From Crocosphaera sp. (GTDB lineage Bacteria; Cyanobacteriota; Cyanobacteriia; Cyanobacteriales; Microcystaceae), in the NCBI RefSeq assembly GCF_030064895.1, contig NZ_JASJEB010000038.1:1-32637 (forward strand): 32,637 nucleotides of DNA, in the 5' to 3' direction. The notes under the pieces are model-generated. The model saw only the letters and a list, made by a program, of their open reading frames with translations, was not told where the DNA came from and ran no database searches. This document shows, in pieces, positions 9,232 to 17,461 of this stretch (position 1 is its first letter; every line of letters starts with the position of its first letter). A program made the translations under genes and the position numbers.

Positions 9232-10482
9232 TTATTTTGAATCTTTATCTATTTTTTCCGATGATTCTACAGAGTTATTATTATCTTTATGGTGATAATT
9301 TTGAGTATTTATTTGGTTTTGCTCTGATAAATTAACAGGTTTTTTAACCCAAGAAAAACGACTGGGAATAGGGGAACGAGGAACAGCTTGTAATCCTTGT
9401 AACATCTCTGATAAATGGAGTCCTTCTGGTTTAGCTTCTTTCAATTTGTGCCACACAGAACGAGACATTAATAAAGTATTTTCAATGGGATTTGCTCCTA
9501 ATTTTTCCAGATATTCTTCCCGTTCGTGTTGATAATCTGCTGACAGTAACTCTAAACCTTGACAGGGAAATTTTTGGACTATTTGTGCCATTTGTGCCAA
9601 TAATTTGGGATATAACCAAGTGTAGGCAGGGTGGACAATTAACTGTGCCTGATGGGGTTGAGAACCATCTTTAGAGAGGTTTAGTTTAAAATAGCCGATC
9701 GCTGCTTTTCTTTGGGGTTCAAAAACATAGCCTTGGGCGACTTCTTTCTGATTAAGCCACCTTTGCCATTTTGAACATAATCCCTTTAAAAAATGAGTTT
9801 TAAAATCTTGTGAGTTGCGATCAAAAACTTGCCTTAATAAAGGAGGCATAGAAACACAATCTAACTGATATAGTAAATGAGCATCCGCATTACTAACTGG
9901 CAATAAATTAGGTAACTCTACATATTGTTGGGCTAAAGTTTGTAATAAAGTAGGTTCTAACAACCAATAGGTTAATTGGGCTAAGGGTTGAAAGCCATTT
10001 TGACGATATAAGGCCAGGGTATTTTTTTCATTAATATTAACTTCTAAGACCCAAGTTCTTGCTTCCCAAACGTTTTCTAAACAATGGCGTAAGAGTTGAG
10101 AGGCAACACCTTTAGGATTAGTCAATAACTCGGGTTCTCCTTGGTCACAAGCCACCATAACCTTTTCTACACGCCAGGTACTCCGTCCTATGTTGAAAGG
10201 GGAAATATGGATAAACCCTTTTAATCTTTTCAATCGTGGGTCAGATGCTTGGGGTAACTCTGCCACATAGACACGAAAATGATCTTGAAGACTATTTGGG
10301 AACCAGCTAAGAAACTTGAGAACCCCAAACCAACGTTTGGCTTGTTGTAGTTTTCCTTGAAAAGATACTGAATTTTGGGCTATCTGGTTATTTTCACTGG
10401 TGATACCTTCTAACCAGTCAAGATCCCTATATTGGACGGGACGGATCAAAGCTTTAGGATAATTATCAGGGGATGCTGTCAT
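9232..10482 (-). CDS. GNAT family N-acetyltransferase, two-domain cyanobacterial type
   Basis: 416 residues from the ATG at 10482; an in-frame GTG at 10491 would add three. The first half (about 10-180) has the GNAT order: an N-terminal RPVQYRDLDWL strand-helix, a central strand KGFIHISPFN, VEKVMVACDQ, the acetyl-CoA loop region GVASQLLRHCLENVW, and the family end strand LEVNINEKNTLALYRQNGFQ (in parts). The second half looks like a further degenerate GNAT fold (YVFEPQRKAAIGYFKLNL, QAQLIVHPAYTWLYPKLLAQM). The C-terminal ~50 residues are Asn/Ser/Lys-rich and probably disordered. The substrate is unknown. It converges on the terminator at 9181-9210 and is transcribed alone. Confidence 0.8.
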   Translation of the reverse strand: MTASPDNYPKALIRPVQYRDLDWLEGITSENNQIAQNSVSFQGKLQQAKRWFGVLKFLSWFPNSLQDHFRVYVAELPQASDPRLKRLKGFIHISPFNIGRSTWRVEKVMVACDQGEPELLTNPKGVASQLLRHCLENVWEARTWVLEVNINEKNTLALYRQNGFQPLAQLTYWLLEPTLLQTLAQQYVELPNLLPVSNADAHLLYQLDCVSMPPLLRQVFDRNSQDFKTHFLKGLCSKWQRWLNQKEVAQGYVFEPQRKAAIGYFKLNLSKDGSQPHQAQLIVHPAYTWLYPKLLAQMAQIVQKFPCQGLELLSADYQHEREEYLEKLGANPIENTLLMSRSVWHKLKEAKPEGLHLSEMLQGLQAVPRSPIPSRFSWVKKPVNLSEQNQINTQNYHHKDNNNSVESSEKIDKDSK

Positions 10483-10702
10483 GAATCGCACCGGGAAATG
10501 GGTGGCCTATTGTCTATTTTAACCATTTTTCGGTATTTCTTGTCTAATTCAGCCTAGGCTAATGACAACTAAAGAATTTCTTGACCTTTAGGATTAATTG
10601 AGTTTGAATGAAGATTATTAGTTAACGCTTAATTTAAATCCCGTTGTTAACGATGGGGTCTCATAAATCTGTTTACTTTATCTTAATTTTAACCATCAGG
10701 AT

Positions 10703-11956
10703 ATGCGCATCCTCATTTACTCGTATAATTATCATCCCGAACCGATTGGTATTGCCCCTTTGATGACAGAATTAGCAGAAGGCTTAGTCAAAAAAGGACA
10801 TGATGTGCGAGTTATTACCGCTATGCCTTGGTATCCTAATAGTGAAATTGCGCCAGAGTATGAAGGAAAATTATATTTAACCGAAAATATTAATGGCGTA
10901 AAAATTCAACGGAGTTTTGTCTGGATATCTCGTGAACGAAGTTTCAAGAATCGGGCTTTGTTCGAGATTAGTTTTGTTATTTTGAGTTTTTTCCAGGCTT
11001 TAAATGGTTCTCGTCCTGATGTTATTTTTCTCACCATTCCTGGTTTACCTGTGTGTGTTCCAGCAGCTATTCTTAGCTGGTTATATCGAACGCCTATTGT
11101 TTTGAATTTACAAGATATTTTACCCGATGCTGCGGTTCATGTGGGCTTAATTCGTAATCCTAAAATGATTCGTTTGTTTACATGGTTAGAAAATTTTGCT
11201 TACAAAACAGCCAGAAAAATTAGTGTTATTAGTGATGGGTTTACAGAAAATCTTTTAGAGAAGGAAGTTGGTAAAGAGAAGATTGTAGAAATTCCTAATT
11301 GGGTAGATATTAACTTTATTAAACCTCTGGAACAAGAAAATAATTACTTTCGCAAAGAAAATAATTTAGAAGGTAAATTTGTGGTTCTTTATTCAGGTAA
11401 TATTGCCCTGACTCAACCGTTAGAGATTCTAATCGATGCAGCAGTTAAGTTAAATCATATTGATGATTTAGCTATTGTTATTGTGAGTAAACAGGAAGCA
11501 TTAGAAAAATTAGAAAGATACTGTGAGCGAAAAAAGGCAACCAATGTTATTTTAAGATCCTTTCAACCTAGACATAAATTACCCGAAATGTTAGCAGCCG
11601 CTAATGTGGGTATGGTTATGCAGAAATCTAACGTAATTTCTTTTAATATGCCCTCAAAAATACAAGTATTATTGGCTAGTGGAAGAGCAATTATTGCCTC
11701 GGTTCCTAGTAATGGAACCGCAGCTAGAGCAGTTGAAAAAAGTTGTGGAGGTTTAGTGGTTCCTCCAGAAGATCCCGAAGCTTTAGCCTCAGCAATCGAA
11801 CATTTGTATAAAAATCCTCAGTTAGTTCAATCTCTAGGAAAAAGGGGTCGAGAATATGCTAAAAAAGTTTATAATTTTGAGTTTATTTTGGATAAGTACG
11901 AAGAATTATTGATGTCAATGAAAAAGCCGACAAATAAACTCGATAAACTGGGATAG
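10703..11956 (+). CDS. Group 4 glycosyltransferase, WcaI-like
   Basis: 417 residues of GT-B type. The N terminus MRILIYSYNYHPEPIGIAPL and TAMPWYPNSEIAPEYEG are typical of the WcaI-like branch, whose members add sugars during extracellular polysaccharide assembly. The N-terminal Rossmann domain includes VVLNLQDILPDAA near residue 135. The C-terminal domain holds VLYSGNIALTQPLE (about 230-243), SFQPRHKLPEMLAAANVGMV (about 291-310) and the nucleotide-sugar segment GGLVVPPEDPEALASAIEHL (about 352-371), matching the family E-x7-E region. It has no signal peptide and is probably peripheral at the cytoplasmic membrane. No other polysaccharide genes flank it, so donor and acceptor cannot be inferred. 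Confidence 0.9.
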   Translation: MRILIYSYNYHPEPIGIAPLMTELAEGLVKKGHDVRVITAMPWYPNSEIAPEYEGKLYLTENINGVKIQRSFVWISRERSFKNRALFEISFVILSFFQALNGSRPDVIFLTIPGLPVCVPAAILSWLYRTPIVLNLQDILPDAAVHVGLIRNPKMIRLFTWLENFAYKTARKISVISDGFTENLLEKEVGKEKIVEIPNWVDINFIKPLEQENNYFRKENNLEGKFVVLYSGNIALTQPLEILIDAAVKLNHIDDLAIVIVSKQEALEKLERYCERKKATNVILRSFQPRHKLPEMLAAANVGMVMQKSNVISFNMPSKIQVLLASGRAIIASVPSNGTAARAVEKSCGGLVVPPEDPEALASAIEHLYKNPQLVQSLGKRGREYAKKVYNFEFILDKYEELLMSMKKPTNKLDKLG

Positions 11957-12038
11957 AGTTGATTATTCAATATTATCTTGAGTTGTTCCCTTGAACTACC
12001 CCAGATACTTTGTAAGTTCTTAGGGTATCACAAGATGT

Positions 12039-12605
12039 CTAAATCGGTTTAATTAAATCTTCAATGAGAATTTTACTACCAATAAAAATCAATGTTATAC
12101 CCCCAATTATCTCAATTTTTTGATTAAAAATACTACCAAATTTATGACCAATAAAAACACCAATAAACGACAAGCAAAATGTAATTAATCCAATCAAGAT
12201 ACAAGGAAATAAAATAGACGTTTTTAATAAGGATAATCCTAATCCTGCGGCTAGGGCATCAATACTGGTGGCAATAGCTAAAGCAAATAAGGTGTAAGTA
12301 TCTAAGGGATTAAATTTTTCATCTTCATCCATGTTTTTGTAAGCTTCATAGATCATTTTACTCCCTATTACCAATAAGAGTATAAATGCAATCCAATGAT
12401 CAATATTAGTGATAAACTCCCGAAAAGATAAACCCATTAGCCAACCAATAAATGGCATAATTGCTTGAAAAATACCAAAAAATAGGGCAATTTTTAGGGC
12501 TTTATTAAGTTTTATTCGTTGAATGACAAACCCACTGCTTAAAGACACAGCAAAGGCATCAGCAGCTAATCCTAAACCTAAAAAAGTTGTATTAACTAAT
12601 TCCAT
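12039..12605 (-). CDS. mntP: MntP-type manganese efflux pump
   Basis: 188 residues, the usual MntP length, with about six hydrophobic helices and short loops. The two-fold repeat of the family is visible: GLAADAFAVSLSSGF in helix 1 and AIATSIDALAAGLGLSLL in helix 4, each with the intramembrane Asp used for Mn2+ transport. An acidic loop (YKNMDEDEKFNP) separates the halves. The family exports manganese across the cytoplasmic membrane; in cyanobacteria Mn handling matters because of photosystem II. The 145 bp upstream shows no yybP-ykoY Mn riboswitch that I can recognise. It stands alone. Confidence 0.93.
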   Translation of the reverse strand: MELVNTTFLGLGLAADAFAVSLSSGFVIQRIKLNKALKIALFFGIFQAIMPFIGWLMGLSFREFITNIDHWIAFILLLVIGSKMIYEAYKNMDEDEKFNPLDTYTLFALAIATSIDALAAGLGLSLLKTSILFPCILIGLITFCLSFIGVFIGHKFGSIFNQKIEIIGGITLIFIGSKILIEDLIKPI

Positions 12606-12750
12606 TATTCTACAATTAAAATTTATTAGATATTAGATACTTTAACCTATTTCATATTATTATGTTGTCATATTTATTTCATGATTATTTCATATTTTAT
12701 TCATTTTTTAAATATATAATTTATAAACCTTAAGTTACCATCTTTTACTA

Positions 12751-13545
12751 TTAATCATAATAAACTTTATAAGATCTTAACTCCTGATCAGAAATCTCTT
12801 GATTAGGAACTAAAAGATAATGTTTTTCATCAACGACTCTGATTGTTTCATCTTCTGAAATTAATTCAAAAATTGCAATTAGATTAGTATCTAGAAATTG
12901 TGCTGATATAGGACGACAAATTAATTCAGGAAATTTTTGACAACAATAAATAATATCTTGTTGAGTTTGAACAACTCCTAACTGATCAGATCCTCCTTTA
13001 GCTTGTACTGGAATTATAAATTGATTACCATGTCTATTAACACCAACATAAATTTCATCTATTTCAATTTGTCCAATTCCTTCGACAGTTGTTCTTAGAT
13101 GATTTTGCAAAGAATAGGCAGTAACTCCTAAGAAAATATCAATAATTCTATTATAACGAACTTTTGTTAAAAGAGCCTGTTCATCACCTGATGTATATTT
13201 AGAAATAATTTCAGGAGTAGCATCAGGAATTTTTATTTTTCTCAAGTCATTTCTAGGTATAATTCGATTAATTTTTCCCAGTGTAAAACAATAATTAGCT
13301 CTCCCTGATAATTCAATTCTCCATTCATACTCAGGAGGTGCTGTTGATCTTATTTCATCAGGAAGAGGTCGACGAAATCTAAATGAATAGATTAAATCAC
13401 CATAATTTTTAGGTAATTCAATGTTAAGTTCCTTAGCAACTTCTTCAATTTCTGAACGCTGAAAGTAAAGGCGATCCGCATCAGGAGTATAATGTCTCCT
13501 AAAAATCTCTCGAATTATTCTACTATATATATGCGATTTTTTCAT
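12751..13545 (-). CDS. Type II restriction endonuclease, PD-(D/E)xK-like
   Basis: 264 residues. The ATG overlaps the TGA of the methyltransferase by ATGA (13542-13545), so the two are translationally coupled. The likely nuclease core is at about residues 150-195: an acidic strand GQIEIDEIYVGV (E161, D163, E164), then FIIPVQAKGG with K183. This is the PD...(D/E/Q)xK arrangement in which Gln replaces the usual second acidic residue, a variant known in type II enzymes. Together with its place directly after a C5-cytosine methyltransferase this supports a cognate endonuclease cutting the methyltransferase's site. The recognition sequence cannot be read. N-terminal residues 1-140 are probably recognition or dimerisation elements. 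Confidence 0.8.
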   Translation of the reverse strand: MKKSHIYSRIIREIFRRHYTPDADRLYFQRSEIEEVAKELNIELPKNYGDLIYSFRFRRPLPDEIRSTAPPEYEWRIELSGRANYCFTLGKINRIIPRNDLRKIKIPDATPEIISKYTSGDEQALLTKVRYNRIIDIFLGVTAYSLQNHLRTTVEGIGQIEIDEIYVGVNRHGNQFIIPVQAKGGSDQLGVVQTQQDIIYCCQKFPELICRPISAQFLDTNLIAIFELISEDETIRVVDEKHYLLVPNQEISDQELRSYKVYYD

Positions 13546-14828
13546 GATTTTTTCCTAGTATCTTCTTTTCTAATTCTTTTCCCGATAACATCAGGACTTA
13601 CATTATAATATTTAGCTGCTTGAGTCATATTCAAGCTTAATAATTCTTCGCTTTCTAATTTATATGTGGTCGTTGGTTTAATGGGTAAAATATCAAGAAC
13701 TTTCATAATTTCCTGAGCAACTGCTTTTGCTAATAAAGGAGGAACTGAATTCCCAATTTGTCGAAAACCATGCCATTTTGTGACATGAAATCGAAACCAA
13801 TCAGGGTATGAATGCAGTCTTGCTGCTTCTCTGACAGTGATACATCTAGGGGTAAAAGGATGAATGGGACGAGGGGAAGTATGGGCCCCGCGATTACTGG
13901 GAGTACCTGCTCTTAAGGTATTACAAAAACCATCGGGATGTAGCCTTAAAAATCGACTAACGGATTCTATTTTTCCTTGAGGTGTCTTTTTAAATCTGTC
14001 TATAGATTTTTGTTGATGTTTCGTTCTTAAACTGGAAGTTAATAATTGTTTATTGTAGTTTCTTGGGTAGGAATAATCATCAATTATATTAGATATATCT
14101 CTAAGATTTTTAACATAATTACTAGGTTTTTTGTAGTCAGCGAGCACCCAATCTCGATTATTTAATTCAGTATATTGATTAACTTCTGGTAAGTCTTGAA
14201 TTGCTTCTTTTACAGTCGGAGTTGATGGTAATTCTAAGTCATTTTTTTTCGTGTATTCAGTAATAAAAATAGGATATTTAGGTAATATTAAACCTTGTTT
14301 TGATCCAAGAATAAATAGTCTTTCTCTTAGTTGAGGGACCCCATAATTCGCTGCGTTTAAAATTTGATAATCTGTTTTAACTTGATAGTTATTTTGAGCA
14401 AATTCCGCAAAAATTTCTTGTAAAAACATTTGCTGTTTACCAATAGTCATTCCTGGAACATTTTCCATAACAAAATATTTCGGTTGTAACTCCAAAACTA
14501 AACGAATAAAATGTTTAACTAAAGAGTTGCGATCATCATCTAAACTTCGTTTTCCCATTAAGGAAAAACCCTGACAAGGAGGACCCCCAAATACAACGTC
14601 AATGGGTTGATTTTTAATGGTTGATAACTCTCGAATTTCATTACCTGTTATCTTTGTAACCGAAGCACAAATAGTTGTCCAGAAAGGGAAGTTATAATGA
14701 TGAGTTACACAGTGAATAGGATCAATTTCTACTGAAGATAAAACATCAAAACCTGCTTGCTCAAAACCTAAAGTCATTCCCCCAACACCGGCAAATAAAT
14801 CAACAGCAATAGGACGTTTTTTGTTCAT
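13542..14828 (-). CDS. DNA (cytosine-5-)-methyltransferase
   Basis: 428 residues. Canonical C5-methyltransferase motifs occur in order: I DLFAGVGGMTLGFEQAG (residues 10-26, SAM binding), IV GGPPCQGFS with catalytic C85, VI MENV with E122, VIII NYGVPQLRERLF with Q166, R168 and R170, a variable target-recognition region (about 200-320), IX CITVREAARLHSYPDWF, and X GFRQIGNSVPPLLAKAVAQEI (in parts). It protects the host against the endonuclease encoded downstream. After motif X there is an extra ~50-residue tail containing MTQAAKYYNVSPDVIGKRIRK, which looks like a helix-turn-helix. It starts 21 bp after the exonuclease III stop, so all three may share a transcript. Confidence 0.96.
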   Translation of the reverse strand: MNKKRPIAVDLFAGVGGMTLGFEQAGFDVLSSVEIDPIHCVTHHYNFPFWTTICASVTKITGNEIRELSTIKNQPIDVVFGGPPCQGFSLMGKRSLDDDRNSLVKHFIRLVLELQPKYFVMENVPGMTIGKQQMFLQEIFAEFAQNNYQVKTDYQILNAANYGVPQLRERLFILGSKQGLILPKYPIFITEYTKKNDLELPSTPTVKEAIQDLPEVNQYTELNNRDWVLADYKKPSNYVKNLRDISNIIDDYSYPRNYNKQLLTSSLRTKHQQKSIDRFKKTPQGKIESVSRFLRLHPDGFCNTLRAGTPSNRGAHTSPRPIHPFTPRCITVREAARLHSYPDWFRFHVTKWHGFRQIGNSVPPLLAKAVAQEIMKVLDILPIKPTTTYKLESEELLSLNMTQAAKYYNVSPDVIGKRIRKEDTRKKS

Positions 14829-14849
14829 ATTTTTTTAAGTTAATTTTAC

Positions 14850-15638
14850 TTATATTTCAAGAATAACAGGTGTATGATCGCTTGGTCTTTCTTGTTTTCT
14901 CGGTTCTACATCAATTGTACAATTAATAGCTTTTTTATACAATTGATCTGTAAGATAAAGATGATCAATACGCCAACCTCTATTCCGTTGAAATCCTCCT
15001 GATCGATAATCCCACCAGCTAAAATGTCCCTCTTCTGTTGTAAATTTCCTAAAAGCATCTTTTAACCCAATTGCTAATATATTTTTTAAGGTTTCTCTTT
15101 CTACTGGAGAGGACATAATATGTTTGTCTTTACCCTTAGAATTATAAATATCTTTGTCTTCCAAGGCAATATTAAAATCGCCACAAATACATAATTCACG
15201 TGATTCTTTTTTGAGTAAATTATCTAAATAAGCTTTTAAAACTTGAAACCATTGTAACTTATATTCATATTTTTCACTGCCTACAGATGAACCATTAGGA
15301 ACGTATACATTAATAATACGAATATCCTCAATTACTCCTGAGATAATTCTTTTTTGTACATCAAAACTTTGGGTTATTTCTTCCCCAACAACATCAGTAA
15401 ATCCTGTAACAATATCTGTCATTGGTTTACGGCTAAAAATAGCGACACCATTATAAGCTTTTTGTCCGTAAATATAAACATGATAACCCAATTCTTCAAA
15501 AGGTTCTCTAGGAAAATCTTTATCAATTACTTTGGTTTCTTGTAAACAGAGAACATCAATAGAATTTTCTTTCAACCAGTTAATAACGTGAGGTTGTCTA
15601 GTGCGAATTGAATTAACGTTCCAAGTAGCAATTTTCAT
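14850..15638 (-). CDS. xth: Exodeoxyribonuclease III (AP endonuclease family 1)
   Basis: 262 residues, normal length. It repairs abasic sites and trims 3' ends in base-excision repair. The signatures of the exonuclease/endonuclease/phosphatase fold are present: MKIATWNVNSIRTR at the N terminus (metal-site Asn), VLCLQETKV with the metal-binding Glu, YNGVAIFSR, CGDFNIA with the catalytic Asp/Asn pair, WRIDHLYLT, and the terminal ERPSDHTPVILEI with the catalytic Asp-His. The ATG at 15638 is the first codon of the conserved N terminus. It is the first gene of a tight minus-strand run with the restriction-modification pair; the family itself is a housekeeping one. Confidence 0.96.
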   Translation of the reverse strand: MKIATWNVNSIRTRQPHVINWLKENSIDVLCLQETKVIDKDFPREPFEELGYHVYIYGQKAYNGVAIFSRKPMTDIVTGFTDVVGEEITQSFDVQKRIISGVIEDIRIINVYVPNGSSVGSEKYEYKLQWFQVLKAYLDNLLKKESRELCICGDFNIALEDKDIYNSKGKDKHIMSSPVERETLKNILAIGLKDAFRKFTTEEGHFSWWDYRSGGFQRNRGWRIDHLYLTDQLYKKAINCTIDVEPRKQERPSDHTPVILEI

Positions 15639-15712
15639 ATTAATTTAATACTCTCAATTAATTTTTTTATCTTCACTATCAAGTTTTATTTTACTCTAAT
15701 TTCTAGTTTATA

Positions 15713-16597
15713 TCAATCTTTAATATTAGTTAAATTCGCTCCATCGAGATGAGTTTTATTAAGAATAGCTTTTTTAAAATTAGATTGTCTCAAATCAGCT
15801 TGAGTGAGATTGGCCCAGCTTAAATTAGTATTAGTTAGATCAGCACCGCTTAAATTAGCTTTATTCAAACTAACACCACTCAGATCAGCATCAGTTAAAT
15901 TAGCTCCCATAAGCATTGATTCAGTTAAGTCAGCACCTATCAAATTAGCATCAATGAGATCAGAACCAACTAAATAAACTTTCATCAAATAACTTTCACT
16001 GAGGTTAGATTTATTAAGGTTAACTCCAGTCAAATTCGCACCTATTAAATTAGCACCTTCTAAATTAATTTCCCTGATATTAGCCCAACTTAGATTAACA
16101 GACTTTAAATCTGCTCCACTTAGATCAATTCCTATTAAATAATCTTTCATTAATTGATTCTTATCTATAGTTTGCTGCCTAATTTGTTGAATTATGCTAC
16201 ATTTTTTTATAACTTCTAAATCCTCAACAAAACAAATATTTTCAACAATAACTTGAGAAAAATCTTCCCATTTTTTATTATCTAAGAATTCTTGTAATTC
16301 TCCTGATCTAAATAAATCTTGTAGTTTTTCCAGTCCTTCCTGAGAACCATTAAGAATAACTTTAGCAGTACATTGATTTATGTAGTCTATTTTGATTGAA
16401 TTATCTACACTAATTTCTTGTAATGATGATATAATAGGTTCAAAATTATGGAAATTAATTTGTTCGATTAACCCTTCTATAGCAACTTCTAACGGTTTTT
16501 GCTGTTTTGTTAGATTAAGATTACAATGATTATACTGCTTCGCAGAAATATAACTATTGTTTGCTGAATCAGCATAATTATCATTGTAATGGGGCAT
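15713..16597 (-). CDS. Pentapeptide-repeat protein with an unknown N-terminal domain
   Basis: 294 residues. From about residue 150 to the end there are roughly 28 pentapeptides of the A(D/N)LxX type (DLSGADLKSVNLSWANI, ANLIGANLTGVNL and similar), which fold into a right-handed quadrilateral beta helix, often used for protein binding or DNA mimicry. The first 150 residues are not repetitive: a short polar start, then about 100 residues (PLEVAIEGLIEQINFHNFE, AKVILNGSQEGLEKLQDLF) that look like a small mixed domain followed by helices. There is no signal peptide or membrane segment. No activity can be assigned. The promoter region contains a near-consensus Fur box, suggesting iron-dependent expression. 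Confidence 0.88.
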   Translation of the reverse strand: MPHYNDNYADSANNSYISAKQYNHCNLNLTKQQKPLEVAIEGLIEQINFHNFEPIISSLQEISVDNSIKIDYINQCTAKVILNGSQEGLEKLQDLFRSGELQEFLDNKKWEDFSQVIVENICFVEDLEVIKKCSIIQQIRQQTIDKNQLMKDYLIGIDLSGADLKSVNLSWANIREINLEGANLIGANLTGVNLNKSNLSESYLMKVYLVGSDLIDANLIGADLTESMLMGANLTDADLSGVSLNKANLSGADLTNTNLSWANLTQADLRQSNFKKAILNKTHLDGANLTNIKD

Positions 16598-16906
16598 TTT
16601 ATATACTGGGTAGATTCAAAATAAAAACCTTGATTTAGTCTTTATTGTATGACCAATAAAGACTTGAACAGGTAGGTATAATTAAACATAGAAATCCTCA
16701 GTCAATCCTTTAGGTTTGATAATGATTATCATTATTATCCTAAGAGACTAATCAGAAAGTTACGTTTATTTTTGCCTACTTACTTATCCTCAAAAATAAG
16801 GAATAGGTAATCAATCATTCAATTATAGCAAATATACTTGAAAAAGTTGAATGTCAATTTAAAATTGAGCTTTCCTGGGAGAAATAGACGGTTAGTTTCG
16901 TGTTGC
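16598..16906. other. Intergenic region with promoter elements and a Fur box
   Basis: 309 bp between the stop of the CheW-like gene and the start of the pentapeptide gene, both minus strand. It holds the Fur-box palindrome at 16718-16736 and, closer to the gene, TTGACT on the minus strand (16705-16700) as a possible -35 with AT-rich TTAATTATAC about 15-19 nt on. A palindrome TCAATTTAAAATTGA (about 16854-16868) lies near the CheW-like stop but has no loop. No credible gene was found. Confidence 0.5.
16718..16736. promoter_or_regulatory. Fur box
   Basis: GATAATGATTATCATTATT matches the classical 19-bp Fur consensus GATAATGATAATCATTATC at 17 of 19 positions. It is palindromic around its centre. 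It lies about 120 bp upstream of the pentapeptide gene ATG and just upstream of a candidate -35 (TTGACT). The obvious target is that gene, since the opposite direction offers only the 3' end of the CheW-like gene. Fur represses with iron as co-repressor in cyanobacteria; activity here is inferred. Confidence 0.7.
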
Positions 16907-17428
16907 TTAAGCTGTCCTCGATTCAATCATCTCACTCATACCAAGAAGAAATATTTTAATAGACTTTTTGTTTTCTGGATCAGATATTATGGCCATATGA
17001 CTAGCAAAATCAATTTTAGCAACCTGACGATAAGATAAGGAAACAGGACGAATTGTTGATAAGGGAATATCACTTAATATAGGAAGTCCAGTAACAGGAA
17101 TACCACATTGTTCTGAGGTTATAGTGTTGAGTAAAACGAGAAAAGGAGAGTCTTTAATAACCGTTGAAGTATTAGGGAAAAAGTGTCGATGTAGATCCAA
17201 AGTTGTCACATTATCCGAACCGAGATCAGCCATACCAAGCTCACCACCAACCGCCCAATTAATAGGAGGGCAAGGGATTACTTTAAGTACACTTTCAACT
17301 GGGAGAGCAAAAAAATATTCTACTTGCTCTGTAGCAGTTTTGGAAAGGCTAAACACAAGAACCCGTAAAGCATCTGGGTTAATGGTGGTATGAGATAATC
17401 TTTCAAGTTCAAAGGTTTGATTAATCAT
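16907..17428 (-). CDS. CheW-like protein at the end of the taxis operon
   Basis: 173 residues. It has a CheW-type beta-barrel pattern: RVLVFSLSKTATEQVEYFFALPVESVLKVIPCP (in parts), INWAVGGELGMADLGSDNVTTLDLHRHF matching the 'G.i..rG.vipvvdL...' core, LNTITSEQCGIPVTGL and a C-terminal strand. It is more diverged than the CheW at 25019-25555. It starts 33 bp after the CheA stop on the same strand, so it is very likely co-transcribed. It probably docks on the CheA/receptor array or modulates it; that is inference. Confidence 0.7.
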   Translation of the reverse strand: MINQTFELERLSHTTINPDALRVLVFSLSKTATEQVEYFFALPVESVLKVIPCPPINWAVGGELGMADLGSDNVTTLDLHRHFFPNTSTVIKDSPFLVLLNTITSEQCGIPVTGLPILSDIPLSTIRPVSLSYRQVAKIDFASHMAIISDPENKKSIKIFLLGMSEMIESRTA

Positions 17429-17461
17429 GATAACTATGTTTTTATTAAAGTGATTTCTGAT

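Noticed and set aside
12606-12750. Mn-responsive yybP-ykoY riboswitch before mntP
   Set aside because: Many mntP genes have one, but this 145-bp stretch is AT-rich without the conserved loops or GC stems of that RNA.
16838-17038. Plus-strand open frame of 66 codons near the Fur box
   Set aside because: Mostly antisense to the CheW-like gene end, with no ribosome site and no protein-like pattern; not taken as the Fur target.
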